From contig OY718805.1 of assembly GCA_963070105.1 (NCBI GenBank), positions 4,708,001 through 4,772,000 of the forward strand: DNA of 64,000 bases. The letters are read 5' to 3'. This stretch comes from Litomosoides sigmodontis. Taxonomy: Eukaryota; Nematoda; Chromadorea; Rhabditida; Onchocercidae. The position numbers and the translations under genes are program-made. The notes beneath the pieces are model-generated. The model saw only the letters and a program-made list of their open reading frames with translations. It did not search any database and was not told the origin of the DNA. Below are positions 50,772-63,595 of the stretch, piece by piece (the stretch's first letter is position 1; each line of letters begins with the position of its first letter).

Positions 50772-52630
50772 TTATCGCGGTGTCATTCAAGAAGCATTGT
50801 CGAAATTTATAGAACGTGCTGGCTAAAACGCTGATGAGTGGAGTTAGGCAAGGTCTTATCAAGATGCAAAACTTAATATGTATGTGTCGTAATTCTTGTG
50901 TGTAATTAATAATTGATGTATCAAGGATGAGTATTTCCAGGTGGAGTTCCTCTTGCACAATTCACGTAGCAATCCGACGTAACAACTACCTGGTTGATCG
51001 TTGCAAAATTGAGAATAGAATAGTTACACTTTGGATAGTTTGCAAACCCTAACATTTTGCTAAGAAATGCGCAAAATTCTGCTGTAAAGTGCAAAGTGTT
51101 TTCATTGCAACATATTTTACTTTCTAACAACATATTTTACTTTCTCATAAGGCTTCTTCTTAGTCACTAAACAGCATTGTTTTAAAGGGCCTGCTTTTGA
51201 GTTAGCAGAGCAGAATAAATTAGACGATATGTGAATGGAGCTCTGAAAGAAAAGTGGCTTGCTTCTTCTGGTTTCTTCTCCTTGAGCTTTTCCGCACTTC
51301 TCTTCAGGTTTTTCGAAGTTCTATTTTTTGCAGCAATCAGAAATCCAAAATGAGAAAATGATATTCCATGTATTTTACGTGAAATAACTAATTGAACATA
51401 TTATTAAACAGTTTTCGTCGCGTGCGTCGTACTTTCAATGCATTTGTTATCACGTTATAATTGCACAACATCAAGTCAGACTTCCTAATGTTGTCTTATG
51501 TGTCACTATCAGGAGACTTACCGTACGATTCACGTAATCAAAGGTAGAGCGTGAGCAACTAAATTTGTAAAGCATGGTAATAGCATGATTAAAATGGATA
51601 TCATAAAATTCTTAAGTAGTATTTTGTATGAATTACTAATGTGATTAGTGCTAAGAACAATATTTGTTATACTTTCACTCATTAATTTGAGGTCGTTAGA
51701 TTTTGGGGAGGAATAGTGATCGAAGAACTCGTAAGGAATTGGAGAGCTTCTGCACTACTTTAGCATCCGCAGAAGAAAAATTGAAATAAAACGTGGAATG
51801 CGTGAGAATTCTGATTAAAACGCATTTCGTCCGGTGTATTGAACCATCGGTGAACTCACTGAAGCACTCGAAAGGGCAACGAACATCGCAGCGCTAGCAA
51901 AATCAAATTTTCTTGGCGACTTCAGAAGCTGTTCACTGCTGTACTAGCACTACCAACAGAATAGCAAAGTGATGGCGCAGTCTGCGTCCTCAGTAGGACG
52001 TCTTTTCGGGAAATCCTCTCCTCAAACTTGTTGCAATTTTCAGTGGAAAACATTTAGCTAACCGCATTACTGAGTGAGTCTCGCTTGCCTCCTCTTTCAG
52101 GAGTTGCTTGTCGACTTAATGATATTGCCGACCCACCACCATGCTTTTATCAATTTCCCTAACTCTAATTTTGGTACTTATAGGATATAACAATTAAAAT
52201 CAATTTTTAAATTTCATCGAGAATAGAGATACGACTAACTTTAACTCCAATGCATTAAATGGCTATGCAAAAGCAGCACTTCCCTCACTCCGATAAAACT
52301 AAAACGTTGATAAGCAGCATTTCTCAACATTCACATGAATCCATTCCGAGTCACTTCATATTTGAAATATGGATATGAAATGAATATAAATGAATGAATA
52401 TGAATATGGGCTTGTAAAATCCATGAAATAGTTTATTATATCAAAAACACTTTTGAATATGCCGTAACTTATTTAACATGATTAAAAATAACGAGAGGTG
52501 CAAAAATGAACCAGTGAATTTAAATTAGGTAAAACTTCCTGAAATTCCTTTCAAAAAAAGAAATGAAAAAGATTTAATGGAATATGCTTAATGCGAATTC
52601 AACTGCAGCTATTAGAGATAAAATCACTTT
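50772..52630. other. Intergenic stretch
   Basis: Unique sequence beyond the duplicated block. ORFs are short and lack fitting splice sites. An 18-bp tandem repeat (ACATATTTTACTTTCT) lies at about 51108-51145. The 3' end of the minus-strand gene begins at 52631. Confidence 0.5.
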
Positions 52631-55600
52631 TCATTCTTCCGACTCATCAGTTTCTTTGCACTGAGCCTTCAGTATTTCCTTCACTCCAGGCGAGACAGCT
52701 CCCGTGGCACTCGTTTTAGCAAAAATTTCTAGATGATTTTTACCTTTCCAAACCAGACCACATTTGAATTCAGGATCATTTTTTATCAAAAATTTTGCAA
52801 TTTTATCTAAACAATCGTGAACTTTCGACAGTACCACATACGGCAAGGGTTTAATTAGTTTAGAAATGTCGGAAAGAGCGTTCATTGCTGGCTTACCAAA
52901 GTCGCCATTCCCTTTGAACCAACCGACGATCTCCTACAGAGATTTTGCTTTATGAAAATTTCAGCTCAATTGAAATTGCGAAATACATTTACCACTCAGA
53001 CGCTGTTCAGATTTATCAACAATCGCAATATTGCACTGATTATTCTCACAACCTTCTTTGCTTAATAATTAAAAAACAAACCTGATCTGCAGTGGTGAAA
53101 AACATTTGCGCCCATGTAAAGAACGGGAAGCCAGCACCCTGCGGATAAGTTGTTAAAAGTTGCAACGGAACATTACGTGGCACTTCACCATATTCTATGT
53201 ATGAAATTGCATTATTCTCACTGAACTTCTCTTTCTTTGGCTCCAATTCATCCTTTTTTTCCAGACGGTTGTCGCTGCAAAATCTATGTAACTCAACTAG
53301 TCATACTCATTGAGTTAAAACATGCACAATTGAGACCGTAGAAATGCTTCATTTGGTTTATTTCATGCATTATTCCCTCCATCACCGCTTTTACTTGCAG
53401 TATGAATTAGTGATCTTGAAGAAAGGACTAATAAGTATAAGCATCGACCGCTAACATGAAAGGGACAACAATGATCTGAAGCCTGATAAGAACTACCAAA
53501 AATTTTTTCTGATACTAAACAGCGTGACACAATAGTCTTAAGTTATTAAAACACTTTTAAAATTACGCCTCAAATTTTTATGCAAAAAAAAGTTGTAAGA
53601 AATTTATATGAGATGGAACTACTGGTTTCATAGTTTGTTATGAGAGCTACATGAGAACGAACAGCTGTTCGCTGTCAGTAATGGTTAAGCCAACTGACAA
53701 CTGTTCGTAGTTTTATTTACCTCCGACAATTGAACAATGTTTTGATGGGAAAAAAGGCAATCTCGTTAGTGAAGTCTCACGTTCTAGCAACGCAAATTAT
53801 TCTCCATAAGCATTTTAAACGGTTTCTTACGCAAAATGAGCAATAAAAAGTCAAGCAATTTATATCGTAAACAATATCCTACATCTAAAGCAGTAATCCG
53901 AATGTAATTATCTCGATTAGTTGACCCCAAATTAAGGTCATAAAGCTATTTAATTTTTTTAAAACTTCCAAGTTCCTTTAGAATACTCTTTTTGTTCACG
54001 TGGAACAAAAGTCGTGTTTTTCTCAGTTTTCGGGTCTTTATTAATTCAATTCCCAAAAAAAAATCAAGGATCTTTCAGAAATTTTTTGGAAGTCACTAGA
54101 TCATTTAAATGAAATGGAAATCTTTTGACAAAAGCCAAATTTTCCTCAATCTAAATGAAGGATCAATAAGTGCACAAGACGGATAAAACAAGTAAAAGAT
54201 GATTTGCAGGAGACTACAAATAGATCAAATAGTTCGTCTAATAGATAAAATTTAACATTTTCAACAGATATAATGGTCACGGTACTGCAACGCGAAACTA
54301 CGTGAAATTCAATAAAACTATCAATTTTTTACCTTTGCATTTGCACAGCAGCATAATCAGCGCAGTCAACTTCGAATCGTACCAGTAGTTTGAACTGGCC
54401 AAATTGATAGGAAACAAGTTGGAAAAACGGGCCAGTAGTAAATCTTGACCTGGCTTTCGTCATTTTTCGTTTCAGTGCTTGATCGAATGTCACATGACCG
54501 ATTTCCATGAGATCCGATGCTTCCATTCTAAAAAATATAAGTGTTAAAGTTAGTGCTACTAACGCACAGCGTAAATTTTTCAACTAAATTTTTTCATCTG
54601 TTAAATCAGTAATCGAATTTTGCAAGTCACACTTCTAAATAATATGAACGATGCATACATTTATTTTATGCATATTGATTGTATTTGTGGGACGAGATTT
54701 GGTGATAAACGATTGAAATATCTTGGTGCTTCAGATACATTAGTTTGCAAAAATGTATTTACGAGAAGCTAATTGATGGATTTAAAAAAAATTGAACTAG
54801 GCGAAAATTGCGTTCAAATTTGTTTTATTATTTCAGAAATGACTCTAACTTTCCCTCTCTCTCTCTCGCGCTCTCTCTCCCTAAGCTTATAATCAATCAC
54901 CTTGTTAATAAAATGGTTTTTCCTACTCGTTCCGCATCAATTCGAAACAATCCGTCACCAGCTTCCTGCGCAAATGCAAACAATTTTTGCAAGTTAACAG
55001 CATCAGTGATAAAATTGTAGTCATTGAAATTAATTGGTTTTTTTGTTTTTGCTGTTATGTGACGTGCAGCTAATATTGCCGTATCTAACGAACCGGTCGG
55101 AATCTAAAAGATCGATTGAATTAAATCGATTGAACGTTTCAATAAGTGCTGACATAAGTGTAAAATATCAATTTTAGCTTGGACGATAGCTTAATTTTCA
55201 AACTACAAACTTTCTGTCTGCTCAACAGAATTAATCAACAAATGTAGAGTTGCTTTCGAGGCAAAAATCATATTTTTGAATTTACGACATGGAAAAAATG
55301 TAGTAGGTGGTCTGCGATGGCATCAACGATATTTCATGAGCGACAGTTAAATTATTGTTGTCTAATTTCTTGAATTATGAGGCTTTAAAGGATTTCTAAA
55401 GTGAAATTTTACATTTAGATTCCCTTCTCAGTTTTTTATGTATTTCCGATGCTCAAAAAACAAACCTTTAAGTGATTAACATCGTATATAACCACTCCGT
55501 GATCCTGTTTCAATTTTCCACCTGCCCAGAAGAAGGATTCCGGAGGCATACCCGGCATCTAAATAGAAATGAACTTTTTCAATTAATTATATTGTAAAAT

Positions 55601-56016
55601 ATGGCGTTACCAGCCGCAAAATCAGAAGATCTTTAAAATTAGAGAAATTTGTATAAAATTTTTATATTTGAGCAATATACGCTTGAAGTTTATTGATTGG
55701 AATGTATTAAAATTTAGAAATGAGAGGAAACGATTTTTTTTAAAAAAGATAAAAAAGCAACAGTTTCAGAAACATCACGCATATACCGTAATTTCTAGCA
55801 GAGTTCAGTTACGTGCTTTTAATTTATTTATGCGAAGTGTTAGAAACTTACAACGATTGTAGGTGTTTCATCATTCAAATACCATTGGTATGAGCCGATT
55901 CTTTCGACAAATTTCGTGGATGTTGGTCCACCCTTTCCGGACAAATTCACAAGCGGCAGAAGACCGTACGGTTCCTCTTCTAGACCATCAAATAACCAAA
56001 AACCTTCAGCTGACAT
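52631..56016 (-). CDS. Conserved eukaryotic protein of unproven function (fungal 'geranylgeranyl pyrophosphate synthetase-like'/decapping-nuclease-like family)
   Basis: Six exons join in phase: 55852-56016, 55466-55558, 54901-55103, 54333-54527, 53082-53274 and 52631-52933 (383 aa). The pattern GSYQWYLNDETPTIVMPGMP, then NFITDAVNLQKLFAFA, FRIDAERVGKTILLTR, SRFTTGPFFQLVSYQFGQF and LLVRFEVDCADY matches, from memory, a family shared by nematodes and fungi. Its fungal members are often mislabelled as geranylgeranyl pyrophosphate synthetase, and some nematode members are labelled decapping nuclease. Neither label is supported by motifs I can see: there are no DDxxD prenyl-synthase motifs. The C-terminal 100 residues end in an acidic tail (ETDESEE). 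No signal or membrane segment, so probably cytosolic. The chosen ATG (MSAEGFWLFDGLEEEP) lies a few bases after an AAG acceptor-like site. Confidence 0.82.
54852..54880. repeat. (CT)n microsatellite
   Basis: Interrupted CT run in an intron of the 52631-56016 gene, about 20 bases from the exon ending at 54901. Confidence 0.9.
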
Positions 56017-58329
56017 TACTTATAGGCTCGCTTCACTTGCTTGTTCAACGTTGAATGTCACAAGCTGAAATTCTAATTTAGGTTTCTTTGCACTAATTGA
56101 AAAACATTTTACCAATACTTCTATGAACGAACTTCCGAACTTCAAAATCAACCCAAAAAACACACTATTTATCGGAAAAATTTCCTCATGACACATACGA
56201 TCATTTCCCTTTCTCTCTCTCCCCCATTTAAAGCCAAGCGTTATGTGACTTTCTCTCACTCATTTCCATTATTTTCTCTTCAAACTATCAAATCAAGAGA
56301 GTTTTGATCATTTCAAATTAACGCTTATAACGAACATCAAACTCATTGTACAGCCAATATTCTTCTGCTGCAAAGCGCATTTAAATTTGAAATTAATTCA
56401 TAAAATTTGGTTTCAACTGCTAGGAAGTCCTCAGTCCTGTAAAGACAAGCAATCCTGAAATTCAAAATTTATATCTGAAATTAAATACTTCAGCGTAATC
56501 AATTCTGATCAAAATCATACATGGTCTCTCTCTCTCTCGCCCTTTCACACCATATCTCTAGCAATCTCAAGCGAAAAAAAACAGGCGCAAAGGATCGGTT
56601 GGATGTTGCAATAATACCACAGGCCAGCCACCAGATGCAGTTAGCCGCAGGAATAGCGCCGTAGCTGAACAGATGTTGCAGCCACCCCAATGGCGCACTT
56701 TCTCCTTCTCCTCCCCCTCCTCCTTATCACGATAACAAGGATGATGGTGTGATGATAACGATGATAATGACATGACAATAGCGCCCGTGACGGAGAGATC
56801 TCCTGACCTCACTTCTATCATAATCTCGCGCTCTAGCCTTTGATGACTGATCGATCCTACTTCCGTTACGTTACAAGCCTACTGCAGTCATCCTGAATAA
56901 TCTTCTAACTGATAGGTGTTGATGCGTGCGTTTCATTTGCTTGATTTTGACTTGAACGAACAACGATAACGCTACGTTTAAGTTTAAAAACAAGAGAGTT
57001 AATCTCGTGTTTTGGCAGGTATTTTTTGCAAGTCAAGCTTTCAACAAACACTATCGCTAGCAACTATACGTATGCTAATAATTTCTGATATTTTGAAATT
57101 TTTTAAAATTGAATGAAATAATTTAATGTGATATTTACTTTTGATAGTGGAAGTGTCGTTGACTGTTCATACGCAAACCACGTAATCCATGAATACATAT
57201 ATTATTAACGAGATTGCTGCACTCATTGCAAAGAGGAAGAAGATAGTGCAAGCACTCTGATTGTTAACACATTTCAAATTAAACAACACACACACGCACA
57301 GTACCATATGGTAAAAAGCTAGCTAATAGCGGCGATGGCGTCAAGGGAGCGCTATATCTTTCAAATGTGCCGACTGAGGGAAAGAAAAAAAAAGTGAGAG
57401 TGATTAATTATCTCTTACCTGATATTTTGAATGAATTCATTTACTCCTCGAAGAGCAATAAAACAAATGAACTGTATGCTTCCTCCTCCGCACCTTTCGT
57501 GCTACTTAAATGGAACGCTTAAATGGACGGACAGTCAGTCTGTCTACCACAGTGCGAGAAATATGAAAAACATTCAATCGATCAGTTCCTTCGTTTTCCC
57601 TAAAATTTCGCAAGATCATTGAAATTTGCTTACACTGCAAAAACCCATCACCTCGGATTTTTTTTGTTTAGTCAATTAAAAAGTTAGTGAATGGACGATT
57701 GCTTGCTCAGTCGCTTATTTCGATATGCTACGATATTATTTCAAATAATTGGAGGTGCCATTTTCAATTTGCTGTGAGACGAAATAAGTATCTTCCGTGA
57801 GCAAACGAACAGTTATTATTGGAGTCGTTGAAGAATTCCATTTCAACTGCCAACGCTGCCTTTCGTGTTCTGCAAATACTTCAATTGTTGTTATGCTTTC
57901 CTGTAATTTATTAAGTTAACGGCACGAGCAAAATAAACTTCATTCCATGCGTTGATGTTGAAACCAAAACGAAGCCGCGTTGATGAGTAACGGACGGAAT
58001 GAGAAAGACGTCCCGCTGCAATGCAAAATAACGGTACGTACACGTACCACGTGCTATAATGACATCCACCGTCATAGCACGTCTTTTCTCTTGCTGTTGT
58101 ACTAATAGCTTCCCCCCTCTCTCTCGCTTTCTCCCTCTCTCTCTCTCTCTCTATCTCTCTCCACTGAGCTACATCTCCGGCACATTTTGAATTCCTGTCT
58201 AGCAATCAATCAGCAGTTCTTCGCTACGTCTGGCAAGCAAATGAGAAAGGTAGGGACAAATGTGGAGAAGAGAGTACTCTCTTTTTCTCTGCATAACTAT
58301 AACTTTATGAAGCGACCGATCATCGGGTG
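56017..58329. other. Intergenic stretch, low-complexity patches
   Basis: Holds short CT runs (about 56524-56541 and 58115-58162), a CA patch near 57286-57300 and the 5' flank of the minus-strand gene. ORFs are driven by low complexity. No exon was recognised. Confidence 0.5.
58115..58162. repeat. (CT)n microsatellite
   Basis: Imperfect CT repeat with TTTCTCC and CTAT interruptions, some 200 bp upstream of the GC-rich RNA-like island. Confidence 0.9.
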
Positions 58330-58575
58330 CTGAATGAAATGACTAATGGCAGCAAGGAGAGCGGGCTGTCTAATCTTTACCGAGGGCCTTGTCCAAGACC
58401 CGGGGAACAATTTTTGACTGCCTGCCCAGGAGGGGAGGCAAACTATAGGATAGCCCGGTGGGAAGGTGCGCGTGTGGTAATGACTAACCAGTTAGTTCAG
58501 TGGCTACCTGGATTGGCTCATTAGATGAGCGGTAGTGCGTAGCAATATTTAGTTCAGGACAATTTTTTTTTTTAA
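58330..58575 (+). ncRNA. Structured non-coding RNA candidate (Sm-site RNA and/or Pol III transcript), class unresolved
   Basis: A GC-rich island in AT-rich surroundings. Hairpin 1 lies at 58384-58402 (GGGCCTTG...CAAGACCC). It is followed by AACAATTTTTGA (58406-58417), a good Sm-protein site, and at once by hairpin 2 at about 58419-58440 (TGCCTGCCC AGGA GGGGAGGCA). An outer stem can pair CGGGCTGTC (58362-58370) with GATAGCCCG (58449-58457). Two hairpins flanking an Sm site is the layout of nematode SmY RNAs and of snRNA or SL RNA 3' ends. Further on come an A-box-like TAGTTCAGTGG (58493-58503) and a T run at 58563-58573 that could end Pol III transcription. The five T's of the Sm site argue against Pol III reading through, so two elements may adjoin. 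A 65-codon ORF here is probably fortuitous. Confidence 0.4.
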
Positions 58576-59647
58576 ATTTGATCTCACTACGCTAAATGCA
58601 AATACGCTAAATACAAAAAACTAAGTGCATGGAAGTAAATTACCGCTGCAACAGCGTAACGAGGTGGAACCAGTTTGGAAACCTTAATCATTATGTCATA
58701 ATGACCTTAATCATTATGTCATTATGTGATTTACTTGCCCTTTACTAATAAAACTAATAAAAATTGACTAATAAAAATGAAGTGTCATTAATTTACAAAA
58801 ATTTTGGATTAATTTATACAAAAAATATACAAATTTGGAGTGAAAGTTGAAATGGTAAAGTGAATTTCGGATTTTTGAGGATACTTTAACCTTTCATAAT
58901 AGTTTATACATTTATAAAGCTAAGTCAATGGAGCGCGTATAAGTGGAGAGCATATCGCTGATTAGCGAGTCTTCACGCAATTATATTTGCTACCCTCTTA
59001 CCTCTTTCATGACTTCCACATTTGATAATAACATTTTCATGAGAAGTAGACAAGAAGAGAGGAACAGAAATAAGTGCGAATGAAGGATTTGCGATTTCTT
59101 ATATTCGAAATATACCTCAATCAAAATTTCACCATGCGAATCAACAGGAAGTGCTGCACGTGAGGTCAGTCATGAAAATGCTGGCATGTTTATTTAGCAT
59201 GTTAATTAGATGGACTAGGTAAGCAGTCACTGGGAAGCTTTGCTTTTTAAATGGAACAAGGTGATAGAGATGGAAATTTTTCACAGTGTGTAAGTGATGA
59301 TGTGACACTCTTGTTGGACCGTTGCCAGCGTTGGTTGGAATTCGGATTTGTTTTGTTTACAGGGGGGTTGTGGCAGCTGTCAGGTCTTTGTGTTGCAGGG
59401 AGTGGATATGGTAGTATGAATGACTGAGGTTGGAAGTTATGTTGCAAGACATTGTGAAATGTTTGCTTGTACAAGGGATGAATGGAAGTTTAAGTTTAAC
59501 AGGATTGTGATTTGTTGATTTTTGTTTCATTTCAATATTTTTTTAAAATTATAACAGAAATCATCGGTGTAGATAATATTCAGATGCGGTAGGGTATGGA
59601 GAGGTTGGATATTGTTAGCCGATTATTTGTCATGGTTTTTAGTGGTG

Positions 59648-62125
59648 ATGACAAGTAATGACTTGTCGAAAGTTGATAAGACAACTCAAGATGCTTACAA
59701 TTTGAGTGAAGCGTATCGATTCAAGGAGCAAGCAAATGCTCGATACATTGCAAGGGATTATGGGTTAGCTTTCATTTTTTACATTTCTATTTCGCTATGA
59801 TTTTCTTTTTCGTGCAACCGCAGTAATGTTTTCGTGAAGTTCATTTATTTCATTTTGAATTTAGTGATTTCCGTTTTTGATGTATGAAAGTCATTACTAT
59901 TCATTATGAAAGAAATTTTGTGAATTTTAATTGGACAACTGTCAGTTGAAGAATCATATACACAAGCATTCTAGCACATGAGAATTGTTTATGGATTCAT
60001 TTTCTCTGCAGCTCTGTGTATTCATTTCATGTGATCTGAGTCGCATTGTTAACATTTGTCTTGAACTTAAAAAACTTGAAACTTTTTGTGATACTTCGCT
60101 AATTTTGCAAATTGCAATTAATTAATTCTGAACATTTAGGAAAACAAACTAGCGTCCCATTACCTTTTATGCAGATAGCAGAATTTCTGATATTTCCTTA
60201 AGTTGAGGTTTCAGTGCGGCGATCTATCTGTACCACCAATGCTTACTTCGTGCTCGAGCGATTCAACAACTTTCACAATTTGGATTGCAGAGTTGGTGAC
60301 TGTTTTTCTTTCTTTTTTGTTTCATCCTTTTAATCTTTTGCGTTATATCGAACTTGAGTCTCCTGGAATACATCTTTGAGAAAGTGGAGAGGCTATTGAG
60401 TTTATTCGTTCATAACGGAAAGGCCGGTAAGAAATCTTTTGTTCAGAAGGCAACAAAAGGCGGTTTTCTAGAAGTCATTAAATGGACGAAGTTGGAATAA
60501 GGGTAATGGCATTAATATTGAATCGAGTACTGTTACTTTGTCGATTTACTCCAGGTGGTTAATGTTACCGAAATTTTACTTTTTTTGAGGCTTAGCACGT
60601 TTGGAGCGTAACGTAGATGAATCAATAGATGACCAGCAAGAAAGTGGAAGTGCGAAAGGAAGTAGTAAAGTTGTTGATGTGAATGATATTGCTGGTGAAT
60701 CATCAGTAAGTTTTTTTACGTTCGGATCTCGGAACAGTTCCGAATAGTTACCCTATTATTACGAATTAAGGGAATGTGACGAAGCGTAGTTATTTTCTTA
60801 CAGTTTTAAAGGTTTAATGTGAGTATTTCTTTTCATTACATTATTTATATGCCGCTTCTTTACATTATTCATATGTTATTCTAATTAAATTAAAAAAAAA
60901 ATGCAGGATGCTGAAAAATTTGGTGAACGGCGCAAAAGAATCAGTTCAACAAGTCGAGGTGAAGAAATGAAAATAGAGGCAACTGATATTGCATTGAAGT
61001 GTTACACTAATTTAGCAGCATGTATCTTGAAAGGACAAAATCGTACGGAACTTGATTTTCTTCGTGCCGTGGAATACTGTGATAAGGTGAATTATGTTGT
61101 ATTAATACTACATTTGTGTAGTAATTATATTCAATAGTACCGTGATTTAAAAAAACCTGAAAAATTCTAGCAATAATTTCAAGTTTGGTATGTAAATTAA
61201 AAGAAATTTTGCTTTCAATGTTTCATATTAATCAAACCTTTTATAGGTTTTGTCAGTGCAACCTTCGAATGAAAAAGCCTTATATCGTAAAGGACTGGCC
61301 CTCTCAAAGGTTAACATGTACGAAAAGGCAATCGCAGTACTGCAAAAGTGCAGTTGCAATAGTGGGTATTTGTATTCTGTTAAAGAACGTTCATGTGCTG
61401 TATCGTGGCATTTTTGTATAGCACAAATAATTCGTATAATTTAGTCTCTCATGTACCTATGGTTATTTACATTCATTTTCAAATAAGGGGATTTGAAATA
61501 AGGTGATTTCCTAAATTTTATTAGTATTATTTATTATTAATATTATTAATGTTGTTGATTAAGAATTGAGATTCGTTTTGAAATCATATATCAAGAACGA
61601 ATTATATAGTTAATCCCGATAATTTTGAGATCGTGGAGCACAAATAATAATTGGTGAATGCCAGCTGTTATTAGCTGAGGAGCGACGACGACGAGATGAT
61701 CAAATTCGACGTAATTTTTCACGTGCATTTGAAGCTAGAGTAAATGGGCAACATTTATTGCAGGTTACTTTCTTTTTTCAATTGGTTAATAACTATTTTC
61801 TTAACAAAGTAATGTTTAAGTATTACTGTATATTTGCAAAATAGATTGAAAACAGCATTAATTTTGTAATAGTATACTGGTATTTTAGAGTGTAAACTGG
61901 TGAAATGCAAATCAATGCATCATATTTGACTGATGTGCGGGATCATTTTTCCATGCATATTGTAACATGTTCAACTTTCTCATTTCAAACATAGTTTGGC
62001 GATCATACATTTCATTTTTGCAGGAATTTAATGTTGGTGTCCCAAATCAAGTAATAGCAATGAATGGAAATGCTACTGCAAATTCATCTGGTGAATGTCA
62101 GTTGAATCTTCAGCAACATAACTAA
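59648..62125 (+). CDS. TTC9-like tetratricopeptide-repeat protein
   Basis: Cytosolic TPR scaffold, resembling the TTC9/immunophilin-type TPR family that binds chaperones or cytoskeletal partners. Seven exons join in phase: 59648-59763, 60215-60291, 60596-60705, 60907-61086, 61247-61352, 61630-61763 and 62024-62125 (274 aa). TPR1 spans about residues 22-60 (AYRFKEQANARYIARDYGAA). An acidic insert (about 65-115) follows. TPR2 (about 120-163) holds ALKCYTNLAACILKGQ, and TPR3 (about 163-196) holds VQPSNEKALYRKGLALSKV, the classic TTC9-like NxKALYRxG signature. A charged helix (EERRRRDDQIRRNF) and an Asn-rich tail end the protein. The acceptor of exon 6 (TTTTGAG) is atypical, and the donor of exon 2 (CAGA/GTTGGT) was chosen by phase. 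A small exon could have been missed between exons 2 and 3. Confidence 0.82.
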
Positions 62126-63587
62126 CCTTTTCCTCAGGTGAGGTTTTGAATCTGAAAGCTGGCGGTTTTTCTGCATATGGATTCTTCGTTTTCGGTTTAC
62201 AATGAGAGTTAACATTGAGCAAAAATAAATTTTTTAGTAACCTCCTACATATAAATCCATTGTCTATAACATCATCATTCTCGTAGATAGATACGTTTAT
62301 CGTTGTTGCACTCGATTCATATCTTTCAGTGTTTATAAATATTATCCTTTAGAAATGCGAGCAAATAGGAATAAAATTCATGATTGTTTCATTCTAGACT
62401 ATCACTTTAAGTTGTCCTTAATGTTTCTTGAGGTTAACTTATAAATTGTCCGGAGGAAATAGTTTTGATAATCACCCAATTACTGTATCCGATACCTAAT
62501 TTGTATCAGTGTTACACTATAGGAATTTTACGTTTGGTAGGAGCAGTCCTTGCAATGCTAGTGCAAGCACTTCTTTAACTTATTTCACGAACTCTTCACA
62601 ATTTATTATGCGGGTTTATAAAATCGTGAATAAATTAATGAAATGAGAATATTGAATGGCGAATGTTCTTTTATTATTTTTAACAGTCGTTAACAAATGA
62701 ATTTCAATGTTTGCTGAAATTATAAAAATTTTTATGTTATTGCTACGTGTAGTTATTTGAATTTAGTATCAGTGACAAACAGCGCTGATTTGCTTCGCGA
62801 AATAGTTTTGTTTGCAATTTATGATATTCTTTTATGAATTGCTAAAATGTTTAGTAGTACATGTCCCACGCGTGCTATAGATCGATCAGTAAAGAGAAGT
62901 TGAAACTGTGGGCTTGATTGAACATCAGAGTAATATCCTTTATGTTAAATGCATCATTGTTGATATCAGAGCTTTGAACGGTGGAATGGTTAAAAAATTA
63001 TTATAACGCAAGCTGAGCATCCGATTGGCACAAGAAATGTCTGTAATATGATTTTAACAGCTCTTAATTTTTTTTTGCATCTGTGATATGTTCAAGTTTT
63101 GCTTCTTATTTTTGCGCACTTTGCACATTATAAAAGACTTGAGCAGTCCTGGGAAGTCATTATTATATGAAGTTATTGTGAAGTGCAGGATGGTCAAGCG
63201 CAAGAAATCCAAAGCAGTGAGTTTACCTGGAATCTCTTGGAGCATCGGAAGTTTTACGCATGCCTTAAAGTGGGATGCGAATTGAATTTAGAGTTCCTAA
63301 TACTGATGTAACATGCTCTTTGTCTGGTGTCAGTGTTTTTTGGTGGATAAAATGGGCCGAAGTACAAAAAATTTTTTCTCAAATTTTCGAAAATTGTGAA
63401 AATGTAGTTACTTTTATGGGAAATGTACAAGATACGTCTGTCGTTTTGTACTGATAGAAATTGTAAAATATAAATAGGTTGATTTTGGGGAGATACAGGA
63501 AAGGGGCAAGTAATGTGTATACGAAGAGAAAAAAGTGAGAAGTGTTTTATCAAACAAAACAAAGAGATTTATATCTTCAATTCATAG
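62126..63587. other. Intergenic stretch
   Basis: 3' flank of the TPR gene and 5' flank of the gene at the right edge. One isolated nine-codon candidate first exon (63190-63216, ending GCA/GTGAGT) does not fit the phase of the next exon. Nothing else recognised. Confidence 0.45.
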
Positions 63588-63595
63588 GAAGAAAA

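Noticed and set aside
57891..58205. Minus-strand ORF rich in Arg/Glu
   Set aside because: Driven by the CT microsatellite.
58327..58524. 65-codon ORF over the GC-rich island
   Set aside because: Hairpins and an Sm site explain the sequence better, and the ORF has no homology that I recognise.
63190..63216. Nine-codon candidate first exon ending at a strong GTGAGT donor
   Set aside because: Its phase (0) does not fit the next plausible exon at 63588 (phase 1), and that exon has its own ATG close behind an acceptor.
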